Origin: Microbacteriaceae bacterium
GTDB lineage: Bacteria; Actinomycetota; Actinomycetes; Actinomycetales; Microbacteriaceae
Length of the DNA stretch: 16,102 bases
Assembly (NCBI GenBank): GCA_947454285.1
Contig: CANGJO010000014.1
Span: 1 to 16,102 of the forward strand
Direction: 5' to 3'
Both the position numbers and the translations under genes were made by a program. The notes under the pieces are model-generated. The model was not told where the DNA came from and made no database searches. It saw only the letters and a list, made by a program, of their open reading frames with translations. Below are positions 7,323-13,317 of this stretch, piece after piece; the first letter of the stretch is position 1, and each line of letters opens with the position of its first letter.

Positions 7323-7336
7323 TAGCCCTAGGGCTA
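7323..7336. repeat. Perfect 14-bp palindrome upstream of tRNA-Thr
   Basis: TAGCCCTAGGGCTA is fully self-complementary and begins 4 bp upstream of the tRNA 5' end. On the minus strand it could contain the -10 box (TAGGGC, with TTACGA 18 bp upstream) or an operator. It shares its CCCTAGGG centre with the palindrome upstream of csp. Confidence 0.4.
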
Positions 7337-7340
7337 CCTG

Positions 7341-7370
7341 TTCTGAAGTCGTAAAACTTCAGAAGTTTTT
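7341..7370 (+). terminator. Hairpin with plus-strand T tract
   Basis: TTCTGAAGT (7341-7349) pairs with ACTTCAGAA (7356-7364), with a 6-nt loop. It is followed on the plus strand by GTTTTT. In that direction it looks like an intrinsic terminator that would protect the dsbA-like gene from antisense read-through. On the minus strand the 3' side has no U run, so it is not a clear dsbA terminator, and dsbA-tRNA read-through is possible. Confidence 0.45.
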
Positions 7371-7373
7371 ATA

Positions 7374-8216
7374 TTAGTTGACTGAAACGGTTTGTAGGAA
7401 CTGAGCAAAGCGTGCCGGGCTAAAGAAGTCTGAGTTGACCTCAGTCTTGAATACCTGGTTGTTGATCATTACAAACGGGGTTCCCTCAACCTTGTACTGA
7501 GTGCCAGGAACGTTCTCGTTCAGAGCCTTAGTGGTGATGTCAGACATCCACGAGCCAAAGCGCTTCTCATCGATGCAAGACTTTATCTCTGCTTCGCTCA
7601 AGACTCCAGCCTGTTGTGCCGTGGCAAACAGTGCATTGTTGTCCGGACCTGCTGTGCCTTCGGCCGGCTGGTTCTTGAATAGCAATGAGTTGAACTTGAA
7701 GAATGAGTTTGGTGAGTATTCCGCTACGCAAACTGCTGCGTTAGCCGCGCGGCTTGAGTACTCGTTTGGTGAACCACGGCCATCCAAGAATGAGATTGGG
7801 TGGATTTCAACGGTTGCGGTTCCGGCCTTTACCCAGCTTTCAACCTGAGATGCGTTTGGCAATTCAAATGCCTGGCAAACCGGGCACTGGTAATCCAGAT
7901 AAATCTGAATGTTTGGCACGCTGGCGCCAGCCTTGCCCGGAGCCGGGGTGTAGTCGGCGGTGAACGCCTCTAGGTTGGTACCAATCTTGATGCCGTTGTT
8001 ATAGCTCATGTTCTTAGGAACTACGGTTTCCTTGTTCGCACCCGATACGACGGCGAATGCCACCAAAGCGATAACCGCAAGTACTGCCCCACCAACACCA
8101 AACTGAAGGGCTAGGCGCTTACGCTGCTCACCTTTTTTGTGCTGCTCACGCAGTTCCTTGGCCTTGGCTCGCGCTGCCTCGCGCTGTTCTGAACGATTGA
8201 TCTTTTCGCGGGTCAA
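7374..8216 (-). CDS. Membrane-anchored DsbA-like thioredoxin-fold protein
   Basis: A 280-residue thiol-disulfide oxidoreductase. A charged, Lys/Arg/Glu-rich cytoplasmic N-terminus (1-36, probably helical) leads to one membrane helix (about 38-58). The outside thioredoxin-like domain (about 75-278) has the active site C111-P-V-C114 after LDYQ and the cis-Pro loop GTPFVMIN (T246-P247). A helical insertion carries C163 and C214, which could form a second disulfide. This is the actinobacterial plan of a tethered DsbA-like oxidase (thioredoxin_4 family) for exported proteins; direction (oxidase or isomerase) is inferred. The start is TTG 8214-8216, set by AAGGA 7 nt upstream. It diverges from the ABC ATPase gene across 161 bp. 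Confidence 0.88.
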   Translation of the reverse strand: MTREKINRSEQREAARAKAKELREQHKKGEQRKRLALQFGVGGAVLAVIALVAFAVVSGANKETVVPKNMSYNNGIKIGTNLEAFTADYTPAPGKAGASVPNIQIYLDYQCPVCQAFELPNASQVESWVKAGTATVEIHPISFLDGRGSPNEYSSRAANAAVCVAEYSPNSFFKFNSLLFKNQPAEGTAGPDNNALFATAQQAGVLSEAEIKSCIDEKRFGSWMSDITTKALNENVPGTQYKVEGTPFVMINNQVFKTEVNSDFFSPARFAQFLQTVSVN

Positions 8217-8223
8217 ATCGGGG

Positions 8224-8228
8224 TCCTT
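8224..8228 (-). promoter_or_regulatory. Shine-Dalgarno deciding the TTG start of dsbA-like
   Basis: AAGGA on the minus strand with a 7-nt gap to TTG at 8214-8216. No in-frame ATG or GTG competes nearby and the protein then begins MTREKINRSEQ, so this site fixes the start. Confidence 0.7.
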
Positions 8229-8235
8229 ACGTAGT

Positions 8236-8253
8236 TGTCACGATTGGGTGACA
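8236..8253. promoter_or_regulatory. Inverted repeat TGTCAC-N6-GTGACA, candidate operator
   Basis: Perfect 6-bp arms around a 6-bp spacer, 18 bp in all, in the 161-bp divergent region between the dsbA-like and ABC ATPase genes. It lies 20 bp from the dsbA-like start and 16 bp upstream of the candidate -35 of the ABC gene. The geometry suits a dimeric helix-turn-helix regulator. It resembles but is not a GlxR/CRP site (TGTGA-N6-TCACA). Confidence 0.45.
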
Positions 8254-8268
8254 TTGGGGAAGTTCTAG

Positions 8269-8297
8269 TTTAGACCAGCCCTGCAGGATGCCATAAT
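8269..8297 (+). promoter_or_regulatory. Candidate promoter of the ABC ATPase gene
   Basis: TTTAGA (8269-8274) and CATAAT (8292-8297) with a 17-bp spacer; four of six bases match the -35 consensus and five of six the -10. A start near 8304 would give a leader of about 74 nt. Confidence 0.5.
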
Positions 8298-8305
8298 GGC
8301 TGTAC

Positions 8306-8364
8306 CCGGTAGCGCCGCTATCGGGGTTCTATTCACAACGGATCGTCCGGCACGTACCTGCCGG
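8306..8364 (+). promoter_or_regulatory. Two hairpins in the ABC ATPase leader
   Basis: Hairpin A (8306-8324) has a 7-bp stem, CCGGTAG with CTATCGG including one G-U pair, and a 5-nt loop. Hairpin B, CCGGCA-CGTACC-TGCCGG (8347-8364), is a perfect 6-bp stem ending one base before the GAAGGA Shine-Dalgarno (8366-8371). I recognise no known riboswitch class. Hairpin B could hide or expose the ribosome site; this is inference. Confidence 0.4.
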
Positions 8365-8377
8365 TGAAGGAAATATC

Positions 8378-9454
8378 ATGGCATCAGTGCAATTTAAAGC
8401 AGCCACCCGCCTATACCCAGGCGGAACCAGAGCTGCAGTAGACAAAATCAACCTCGACATCAAAGATGGCGAATTCCTAGTGCTCGTTGGCCCATCGGGT
8501 TGCGGTAAGTCAACTACCCTGCGTATGTTGGCCGGCCTAGAAGAAGTAAACGACGGAAAAATCTTTATCGGTGACCGCGACGTTACCGACATTCCGCCAA
8601 AGGACCGCGACATCGCGATGGTTTTCCAGAACTACGCGCTTTACCCGCACATGACCGTGGCCGAGAACATGGGCTTTGCACTAAAGATCGCTGGCGTTAG
8701 CAAGGAAGAGCGTGCAGAGCGCGTTCTTGAGGCAGCCAAACTTCTTGACCTAGAGCCTTACCTGTCTCGCAAGCCAAAGGCACTTTCTGGTGGTCAGCGT
8801 CAGCGCGTGGCCATGGGTCGTGCGATTGTTCGTAAGCCTCAGGTTTTCTTGATGGACGAGCCACTTTCAAACTTGGACGCCAAGCTACGCGTTCAGACTC
8901 GTACTCAGATTGCTTCGCTACAGCGTCGTCTTGGCGTAACCACCGTTTACGTAACTCACGACCAGGTTGAAGCTATGACCATGGGTGACCGCGTTGCAGT
9001 TCTAAAGGATGGTCTGCTTCAGCAGGTTGCCACCCCTCGCGAACTTTACGAAAAGCCAGCAAACGTCTTCGTTGCAGGTTTCATTGGCTCACCTGCCATG
9101 AACTTGCTACAGCTTGAGATCGTTGACGGTGGAGTTCAGTTTGGCAACACCGTTCTTCCAATCGAGAAGAAGTTCCTTTCAAAGACCAAGGCGAAGAGCG
9201 TTACCGTTGGTATCCGTCCTGAGAACTTGACCGTCACCAAGAAGGAAGGCATCGAGGTTGATGTTGACGTTATCGAAGAGCTAGGTGCAGACGGTTACCT
9301 TTACGGAACCAGCCACCTAAACGGCGGTAACCAGGACATCGTTTCTCGTGTAGACGGTCGCAACCACCCAATGAAGGGCGACAAGATCTTCCTAAAGGCT
9401 GACGGTGGAATTGTTCACCTGTTCGACGTAGAGTCGGGCGAACGCCTTAACTAG
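8378..9454 (+). CDS. ABC importer ATPase, MsiK/UgpC/MalK type
   Basis: A 358-residue ATPase of the carbohydrate-uptake CUT1 class. It has Walker A GPSGCGKS (38-45), Q-loop Q84, ABC signature LSGGQ (136-140), Walker B VFLMDE (156-161), D-loop SNLD and switch H194 in THDQ. From about 236 to the end lies the TOBE/OB regulatory domain typical of MalK, UgpC and MsiK (IRPENL, then DGGIVHLFD). No permease or solute-binding gene is adjacent, so it probably energises importers encoded elsewhere, as MsiK does in Streptomyces. ATG 8378 has GAAGGA 6 nt upstream. Its TAG overlaps the GTG of the next gene by one base, so the two are translationally coupled. The sugar is unknown. Confidence 0.93.
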   Translation: MASVQFKAATRLYPGGTRAAVDKINLDIKDGEFLVLVGPSGCGKSTTLRMLAGLEEVNDGKIFIGDRDVTDIPPKDRDIAMVFQNYALYPHMTVAENMGFALKIAGVSKEERAERVLEAAKLLDLEPYLSRKPKALSGGQRQRVAMGRAIVRKPQVFLMDEPLSNLDAKLRVQTRTQIASLQRRLGVTTVYVTHDQVEAMTMGDRVAVLKDGLLQQVATPRELYEKPANVFVAGFIGSPAMNLLQLEIVDGGVQFGNTVLPIEKKFLSKTKAKSVTVGIRPENLTVTKKEGIEVDVDVIEELGADGYLYGTSHLNGGNQDIVSRVDGRNHPMKGDKIFLKADGGIVHLFDVESGERLN

Positions 9455-10761
9455 TGAACTCACTAGACATCACGGCTGCCACGGTTGATCCAGCTCTGCT
9501 GGATCTTCCGTGGCATTTGCCTTTAGAAGAGTGGCCTGCCGAAAACATCGCAGCGCTACCAAAAGGCCTTAGTCGCCACACAGTTAGATTCGCGCACCTG
9601 AGCGATCACGTAATCGCCATCAAGGAAACTCTTCCCGAGTTGGCCAAGCGCGAATACGACATGCTTAAAAACTTGATCAAACTAGACGTGCCTTGCGTTG
9701 AACCGTTTGCGATCATCAACAATCGTCAAAACACCGATGGCGAGCCGCTGCTATCGGTGTTGATTACCAGACACCTTAAGTTTTCACTTCCCTACCGTGC
9801 GATGTGGTCACAGGGATTGCGCCCAGATACCGCAAAGCGATTGGTCGACGCGCTGGCACTGCTTTTGGTGCGCCTACACATTGCCGGATTCTTTTGGGGC
9901 GATGTTTCACTTTCAAACACTTTGTTCCGTCGCGATGCCGGTGCGTTTGCCGCCTACCTAGTTGATGCCGAGACCGGACACCTTTACGACAGCGGACTTT
10001 CAAACGGTCAGCGCGAAAATGATTTGGAAATCGCGCGAGTAAACATTGCCGGTGAACTGATGGATCTAATTGCCAGTGGTCACGCCACTGCCGGAGTTGA
10101 TGCGGTTGCAACCAGCGAGCGCATCGTGGCAAAGTATCGCGAGCTTTGGACTGAGCTGACCGGAGCCGAGACCTTTGAGGCCAAGGACCGCTGGAAGATT
10201 AATCGCCGCGTTGCCAGGTTGAACGAACTTGGTTTCGACATTGAAGAGTTGGCCATCAAGGCAGATGCCTTAGGCATGACGGTGAAGATTCAACCAAAGG
10301 TGGTTGATGCAGGTCACCACGCTCGCCGATTGATTCGCTTGACCGGATTGGATGTTGAAGAGAATCAGGCCCGCCGCCTGCTGAACGATCTTGACCAGTA
10401 CCGCCGCGATAATCCGCGCCCGGGTGCCGACGAAGAAGTCTTGGCCCACGAATGGTTGAGCCGCTGTTTTGAACCGGTGGTAACTTCCATACCTCGTGAA
10501 ATGTCAGGTCGTCTTGAACCGGCCGAGGTTTACCACCAGGTGCTTGAACACCGATGGTACATGTCGGAAGAGCAGGGTCACGATGTGCCGGTCAATGAGG
10601 CAGTGACCGATTACATCAACAATGTTTTGGCCAATCGTCGCGAAGAGGCGACCTATCTTTCACCACCAACTGAACTGATTACGCTGCCAAACGCAATCCC
10701 ATCTGGCACCATCGTGGTTGCCGAAGATGACGATGAGGTTGACTGGCGCGACCTGGTTTGA
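9454..10761 (+). CDS. DUF4032 protein with kinase-like fold
   Basis: A 435-residue protein of the DUF4032 family, common in Actinobacteria and without an agreed function. The first 180 residues read like a small protein- or lipopolysaccharide-kinase domain: VIAIKE with K57 (beta-3 lysine), E67 in REYDML (helix-C Glu), LHIAGFFWGDVSLSNTLF with D150 and N155 (catalytic loop), and LVDAETG with D171 (DFG position). The remaining 250 residues form an alpha-rich DUF4032 part, then a poorly conserved acidic tail (AEDDDEVDW). It is predicted soluble. The GTG start overlaps the ABC ATPase stop as TAGTG, implying coupled synthesis. A strong terminator follows. A kinase-like activity is inference from motifs; no substrate is suggested by the sequence. 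Confidence 0.85.
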   Translation: MNSLDITAATVDPALLDLPWHLPLEEWPAENIAALPKGLSRHTVRFAHLSDHVIAIKETLPELAKREYDMLKNLIKLDVPCVEPFAIINNRQNTDGEPLLSVLITRHLKFSLPYRAMWSQGLRPDTAKRLVDALALLLVRLHIAGFFWGDVSLSNTLFRRDAGAFAAYLVDAETGHLYDSGLSNGQRENDLEIARVNIAGELMDLIASGHATAGVDAVATSERIVAKYRELWTELTGAETFEAKDRWKINRRVARLNELGFDIEELAIKADALGMTVKIQPKVVDAGHHARRLIRLTGLDVEENQARRLLNDLDQYRRDNPRPGADEEVLAHEWLSRCFEPVVTSIPREMSGRLEPAEVYHQVLEHRWYMSEEQGHDVPVNEAVTDYINNVLANRREEATYLSPPTELITLPNAIPSGTIVVAEDDDEVDWRDLV

Positions 10762-10775
10762 AGCTGTTTAAATAA

Positions 10776-10807
10776 AAAAATCCCGATCATCACTGATCGG
10801 GATTTTT
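10776..10807. terminator. Bidirectional terminator, DUF4032 / DUF3117
   Basis: AAAAATCCCGATCA (10776-10789) pairs perfectly with TGATCGGGATTTTT (10794-10807) around TCAC. T runs follow on both strands (TTTTTCTTTTG on plus, TTTTTTTATTT on minus). It ends the ABC-DUF4032 operon and the convergent dapE-DUF3117 operon. Confidence 0.94.
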
Positions 10808-10815
10808 CTTTTGAA

Positions 10816-10989
10816 TTACTTCTTGACTACTCCGGCAAGCACCTGGTGTAGGTTCTTTGCCTCTTCGTCGTTGACTGAAACTACTAGTCGACCGCCACCT
10901 TCAAGTGGCACTCGAAGAATAATCAGACCGCGTGGCTCGCGCTCGGCTTCCATTGGTCCATCGCCGGTACGTGGCTTCATTGCTGCCAT
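10816..10989 (-). CDS. DUF3117 small conserved protein
   Basis: A 57-residue protein, the usual length for DUF3117. It starts MAAMKPRTGDGPMEAE and has the conserved core RGLIILRVPLEGGGRLVVSV, very like M. tuberculosis Rv1211 as I recall it. The function is not settled; a calmodulin-like role has been proposed for Rv1211, which I would not extend to this protein because I see no EF-hand loop. ATG 10987-10989 has a strong AAGGAG (10997-11002) with a 7-nt gap. It lies 43 bp downstream of dapE on the same strand. The gap holds the 12-bp palindrome GGCTAATTAGCC (11011-11022), and a GATAAT box (11032-11037) overlaps the dapE stop region as a possible own promoter. Confidence 0.93.
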   Translation of the reverse strand: MAAMKPRTGDGPMEAEREPRGLIILRVPLEGGGRLVVSVNDEEAKNLHQVLAGVVKK

Positions 10990-11010
10990 TGAGAAACTCC
11001 TTGAATTGCT

Positions 11011-11022
11011 GGCTAATTAGCC
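11011..11022. repeat. 12-bp palindrome between dapE and DUF3117
   Basis: GGCTAATTAGCC is perfectly self-complementary and sits 8 bp upstream of the DUF3117 Shine-Dalgarno. It could be a regulator site, or a processing signal in a dapE-DUF3117 transcript; nothing in the sequence decides between these. Confidence 0.35.
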
Positions 11023-11032
11023 GGAATTTCTA

Positions 11033-12115
11033 TTATCCCACGGATAACCAGGCCCTGAGTGCCTTCTCGCAAGCGTAAATCTGGTTAACTGGCACGGCTT
11101 CGTCGTCGGCATGGGCCTTACTAGGGTCACCAGGGCCAAAATTCACCGCTGGGATGCCCAGGGCGCTAAATCGGGCAACATCGGTCCAGCCATACTTTGG
11201 GCGGGCCTGGGTCTGAGTGGCGGCCACGAAGGCCTTGGCCTCGGCTCGGTCTAATCCCGGGCGGGCGCCCTCGGCGGTATCCACCACGGTCAAATCCATG
11301 CCCGCGAAAACCTCACGCAGGTGCTTTTCGGCATCGGCTGCCGACTTGCTTGGAGCGAATCGGTAGTTCACCGTGATCACGCATTCATCAGGAATCACGT
11401 TGGTAGCGATTCCACCACCGATAATTACCGCGTTCAAACTTTCGCGATAAACCAAACCATCAACATCGATCTCTGCCGGTTGATAATCGGCCAAAATTTC
11501 CAGGGCCTTAGCGGCACCGTGTATGGCATTCTTGCCCATCCAGGGTCTGGCCGAGTGCGCCTTAACGCCACTGAAGGTTAGGTCAACTCTCATGGTGCCG
11601 TTGCAACCACCTTCAACCTGCGCCGAGGTTGGTTCGCACAAAACCGCGAAAGAAGCCTCAAGCAGTTCCGGGCGATTGCGAGCCAAACGACCAAGACCAT
11701 TCTTGGTTGCCTCAACTTCTTCGTGATCGTAGAAAATCCAGGTGACATCGCTGGTTGGTTCGGCAAGAGTTGCCGCCAGCTTTAGCTGAACCGCTACCCC
11801 GGCCTTCATATCTACGGTTCCGCGTCCATACAAAACTTGCTCGCGTTCCATCGAGAGCATTTGCACCGGAAGATTGTTGGCCACGGGCACGGTATCGATG
11901 TGTCCGGCAATCACCACACGGTTCGCGCGACCCAAGTTCGTGCGGGCCACGATTGCGTCGCCGTCACGAATTACCTCAAGGTGCGAATACTGCTTTAGGG
12001 CTGCCTCAATGGCGTCGGCCAACTGCTTTTCGTTGCCCGAAACAGATTCGATATCACAGATATCGCGAGTAAGTTCTACAACGTCTGCTTCAAGGTTTAG
12101 AGGTGCTGTGGCCAT
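11033..12115 (-). CDS. dapE: Succinyl-diaminopimelate desuccinylase
   Basis: An M20-family metallopeptidase of 360 residues that hydrolyses N-succinyl-LL-2,6-diaminopimelate to LL-DAP and succinate in lysine and peptidoglycan synthesis. Di-zinc ligands are visible: H72 (AGHIDT, with D74), D102 (GTVDMK, bridging), E133 in DHEE after catalytic base E132, E161 (LCEPT), and H335 (SKAHADDE). The inserted dimerisation domain spans about 175-285. The length fits the actinobacterial DapE type. ATG 12113-12115 has no Shine-Dalgarno but lies 6 nt after a TAGGCT -10 box, so the mRNA is probably leaderless. It diverges from dapD, which works upstream in the same pathway, across 30 bp; the DUF3117 gene follows. 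Confidence 0.94.
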   Translation of the reverse strand: MATAPLNLEADVVELTRDICDIESVSGNEKQLADAIEAALKQYSHLEVIRDGDAIVARTNLGRANRVVIAGHIDTVPVANNLPVQMLSMEREQVLYGRGTVDMKAGVAVQLKLAATLAEPTSDVTWIFYDHEEVEATKNGLGRLARNRPELLEASFAVLCEPTSAQVEGGCNGTMRVDLTFSGVKAHSARPWMGKNAIHGAAKALEILADYQPAEIDVDGLVYRESLNAVIIGGGIATNVIPDECVITVNYRFAPSKSAADAEKHLREVFAGMDLTVVDTAEGARPGLDRAEAKAFVAATQTQARPKYGWTDVARFSALGIPAVNFGPGDPSKAHADDEAVPVNQIYACEKALRAWLSVG

Positions 12116-12121
12116 AAAACG

Positions 12122-12127
12122 AGCCTA
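12122..12127 (-). promoter_or_regulatory. Leaderless -10 box of dapE
   Basis: TAGGCT on the minus strand fits the actinobacterial TANNNT -10 and ends 6 nt before the dapE ATG, so transcription would start at the A of the start codon. The -35 region (inside dapD) is poor, as is common for such promoters. Confidence 0.55.
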
Positions 12128-12132
12128 ACTTG

Positions 12133-12138
12133 TAACCT
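12133..12138 (+). promoter_or_regulatory. Leaderless -10 box of dapD
   Basis: TAACCT fits TANNNT and ends 7 nt before the dapD ATG at 12146. A weak -35, TGGCCA (12109-12114), lies 18 bp upstream inside dapE. No Shine-Dalgarno precedes dapD. Confidence 0.55.
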
Positions 12139-12145
12139 TGTTTCC

Positions 12146-13090
12146 ATGACGTTTTTAGAGAGCAATGCCTGGGGCCACGGCCTCGCCACCATCGCAGCAG
12201 ACGGCACCGTTTTGGATGTGCTATTTCCAAACCCTCAGCTGGGTGATGCTCCAAAGACTGACGCACTGTGGGTTGTGCCTAAGGAACTTGATGCCATGGT
12301 GGGCACCGATGAACGCCGCCGCGTAAGCACCCAGGTTGTGCGCACCGAGGTCAACTTGGCCGAGCCAGTTAACTCAACCGCAGATGCCTACCTGCGCCTG
12401 CACCTGTTGTCACTTCTTTTAGTAAAGCCAAACAGCATCAATCTTGAAGGTCTAATTCCAAACCTTCCGATCGTGGCATTCACCAATGTTGGCCCGGTTG
12501 CCATTGACGATCTTGACGAGCTTCGCCCGTCACTTACCCGTGCCGGAATTAGCGTTTACGCAATCGACAAGTTCCCTCGCCTAGTTGACTACGTGACTCC
12601 AAAGAAGGTTCGCATTGCCGACGCATCGCGCGTTCGTTTGGGTGCTCACCTTTCACCGGGCACCACAATCATGCACGAGGGTTTCGTGAACTTTAATGCC
12701 GGAACACTTGGCACCTCAATGGTTGAGGGCCGAATCTCGCAGGGTGTTGTAGTTGGCGATGGCGCCGACATCGGCGGTGGCGCATCAATCATGGGCACGT
12801 TGTCTGGTGGCGGAAAGCAGCGCGTTGAAATTGGTGCACGTGCACTTTTGGGTGCAAACTCCGGTGTTGGAATTTCTATTGGCGATGACTCAGTTGTTGA
12901 AGCTGGCCTTTACGTGACCGCGGGAACCAAGGTGACCATCATCGATGGTGACGGCGAACGCACCGCTAAGGCTGCCGAGCTATCTGGTGTGGCGAATCTT
13001 TTGTTCCGCCGCAACTCAGTCACCGGTCGCGTTGAGGTTTTGCCACGCAAGGGCGATGGAATCGTGCTGAACAGCATGCTGCACGGTTAG
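12146..13090 (+). CDS. dapD: Tetrahydrodipicolinate N-succinyltransferase
   Basis: A 314-residue enzyme that transfers succinyl from succinyl-CoA to tetrahydrodipicolinate in the DAP/lysine pathway. It follows the actinobacterial DapD plan: an N-terminal alpha/beta domain (about 1-150), then a left-handed beta-helix of hexapeptide repeats (about 153-265: VRIADASRVRLGAHLS, MHEGFVNFNAGTLG, VVVGDGADIGGGASIMG, VEIGARALLGANSGVGISIG). It ends with a C-terminal strand region. It acts as a trimer at chain interfaces. ATG 12146 follows a 30-bp spacer without a ribosome site, pointing to a leaderless mRNA. Its stop TAG (13088-13090) overlaps the stop of the convergent small HhH gene by three bases on the other strand. 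Confidence 0.96.
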   Translation: MTFLESNAWGHGLATIAADGTVLDVLFPNPQLGDAPKTDALWVVPKELDAMVGTDERRRVSTQVVRTEVNLAEPVNSTADAYLRLHLLSLLLVKPNSINLEGLIPNLPIVAFTNVGPVAIDDLDELRPSLTRAGISVYAIDKFPRLVDYVTPKKVRIADASRVRLGAHLSPGTTIMHEGFVNFNAGTLGTSMVEGRISQGVVVGDGADIGGGASIMGTLSGGGKQRVEIGARALLGANSGVGISIGDDSVVEAGLYVTAGTKVTIIDGDGERTAKAAELSGVANLLFRRNSVTGRVEVLPRKGDGIVLNSMLHG

Positions 13091-13302
13091 TCTAAAAACT
13101 TTATTTTCTTAGCTCTCATAATTTGTTGAATGCGAGCAATTGAAGATTTGCCCATGCCGTGAAGCGCGGCAAGTTCGTTGAGTGAAATCTTTCTAAGATC
13201 AGAAACTTTATAAAGCCTTGCTTCAACCAAGGCCTTACGGGCAGGTGCGGTTAGGCCAATCCGATACCACTCGTCATCGAGTTCCTGAGGTTTGTGCGAC
13301 AT
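13087..13302 (-). CDS. Small RNAP alpha-CTD-like helix-hairpin-helix protein
   Basis: A 71-residue protein whose body (about 15-62, IGLTAPARKALVEARL, VSDLRKISLNELAAL, LHGMGKSSIARIQQIM) follows the fold pattern of the C-terminal domain of the RNA polymerase alpha subunit. The HhH turn is H48-G49-M50-G51-K52. From memory, positions matching E. coli alpha R265, N268 and C269 (UP-element contacts) are P20, K23 and A24 here, while G296 is kept as G51; so the fold is likely but UP-element binding is doubtful. The C-terminus is basic (MRAKKIKFLD). It follows thiL by 15 nt on the same strand, without a clear Shine-Dalgarno. Function unknown; nucleic-acid or protein binding is inference. Confidence 0.75.
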   Translation of the reverse strand: MSHKPQELDDEWYRIGLTAPARKALVEARLYKVSDLRKISLNELAALHGMGKSSIARIQQIMRAKKIKFLD

Positions 13303-13317
13303 GGTTTTTCGCCGGCA

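Noticed and set aside
7341..7364. Hairpin as a terminator for the dsbA-like gene
   Set aside because: The U tract is on the plus-strand side only; I list it as a plus-oriented hairpin instead.
8262..8280. Sequence resembling a DasR site (TGGTCTA half-site on the minus strand followed by TAGAAC)
   Set aside because: The half-sites are separated by extra bases and the second is degenerate; it also coincides with the likely -35, so a DasR call is not supported.
10811..11020. Plus-strand reading frame between DUF4032 and dapE
   Set aside because: It is the complement of the DUF3117 gene, which has a strong ribosome site and clear family sequence.
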